Assembly (NCBI GenBank): GCA_913045415.1
Contig: CAJWPW010000078.1
Coordinates: 1 to 6,109 of the forward strand
Length of the DNA stretch: 6,109 nt
Direction of reading: 5' to 3'
DNA from: an uncultured Fidelibacterota bacterium
Lineage (GTDB): Bacteria > Marinisomatota > Marinisomatia > Marinisomatales > UBA1611
Part shown: piece after piece, positions 5,758-6,109 of the stretch
Layout: each line of letters begins with the position of its first letter
Position numbering within the stretch: position 1 is the stretch's first letter
The notes under the pieces: model-generated
Told to the model about the DNA's origin: nothing
Database searches by the model: none
What the model saw: only the letters and a program-made list of their open reading frames with translations
Position numbers and translations under genes: made by a program

Positions 5758-6109
5758 ATGAAAAAACTGATTTGTTTTATTTTTCCAATAACGACATTGT
5801 TGGGGCAGATCAATTACACTGGTTCAATTAAACCAGGAAATATGTATCGTTTATCGGATCAATCAGAAATTTCACTCCCTTTCAGATTAGCCGAAGCGGA
5901 GGTGGGCTATTCAAAAGGTGATTTTGAAATCAAAACCAATTCAATATTGGAATACCGGTGGTCAAATAATGAAAATGAATTCCAACTCAGAGAAGCTTAT
6001 CTCATGTGGTATCCAAGTTGGGGCGAAGTGAAAGTGGGGAAACAGATTCATGCTTGGGGCGCTGTGGATGGGAATAACCCCACGGATAATTTGAATCCCT
6101 ATGATTATT
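5758..6109 (+). CDS. Secreted outer-membrane beta-barrel protein, DUF1302-like (3' truncated by window end)
   Basis: The frame is open from the ATG at 5758 to the window end, giving 117 residues of what is probably a protein of several hundred. It begins with a signal peptide, MKKLICFIFPITTLLG, probably cleaved before Q17. Alternating strands follow (EISLPFRLAEAEVGYSKGDF, FEIKTNSILEYRW), then REAYLMWYPSWGEVKVGKQ (78-96) and HAWGAVDGNNPTDNLNPYDY (98-117). A strand ending in GKQ or GRQ plus W-G-x-x-D-G and a following NP-x-D are typical of DUF1302-type and related porin-like barrels. The start is only 4 bases after the LolA-like stop, so the genes are co-transcribed and probably coupled. As the outer-membrane member of the set, it could be the exit channel or acceptor for the exported lipid. 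Family assignment is by motif resemblance only, and the rest of the gene is not visible. Confidence 0.7.
   Translation, partial: MKKLICFIFPITTLLGQINYTGSIKPGNMYRLSDQSEISLPFRLAEAEVGYSKGDFEIKTNSILEYRWSNNENEFQLREAYLMWYPSWGEVKVGKQIHAWGAVDGNNPTDNLNPYDY

Overview
The window reads as a piece of a moderately AT-rich bacterial chromosome with tightly packed genes, all on the + strand. Several traits point to the Fibrobacterota-Chlorobiota-Bacteroidota (FCB) side of the tree, and Candidatus Marinimicrobia (SAR406) is my best guess. These traits are a secreted arylsulfotransferase-like protein ending in a dockerin-type calcium-binding repeat pair, two secreted proteins whose predicted mature N-terminus is glutamine, and starts that mostly lack a Shine-Dalgarno sequence. 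The phylum assignment is inference; no marker gene is present.

Layout. Positions 3-956 hold the 3' part of an arylsulfotransferase-family gene that begins upstream of the window. An 83-base AT-rich gap (957-1039) follows. It contains short palindromes and a weak promoter-like pair, and it is the only plausible control region. Downstream lies a compact five-gene run: a TetR-family regulator (1040-1651), a 767-residue RND/MMPL-type exporter overlapping it by 14 bases (1638-3941), a beta-ketoacyl-ACP synthase III of the FabH family (3971-4966), a secreted LolA-like lipoprotein-sorting-type protein (5004-5753), and the start of a secreted outer-membrane barrel protein resembling DUF1302 (5758 to the window end). 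Gaps inside the run are 29, 37 and 4 bases with no terminator visible, so it looks like one operon.

How the genes could work together. The four structural genes supply an acyl-condensing enzyme, an inner-membrane RND pump, a periplasmic lipid carrier of the LolA fold and an outer-membrane barrel. This is a plausible complete route for making or tailoring a fatty-acyl lipid and moving it across the envelope, probably under control of the first-gene TetR repressor. The individual families are known. The combination, with a FabH paralogue embedded between pump and carrier, is the most interesting feature of the window, and its substrate cannot be told from sequence. No RNA genes, CRISPR arrays, insertion sequences or long repeats were seen. 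No intergenic stretch exceeds 83 bases.
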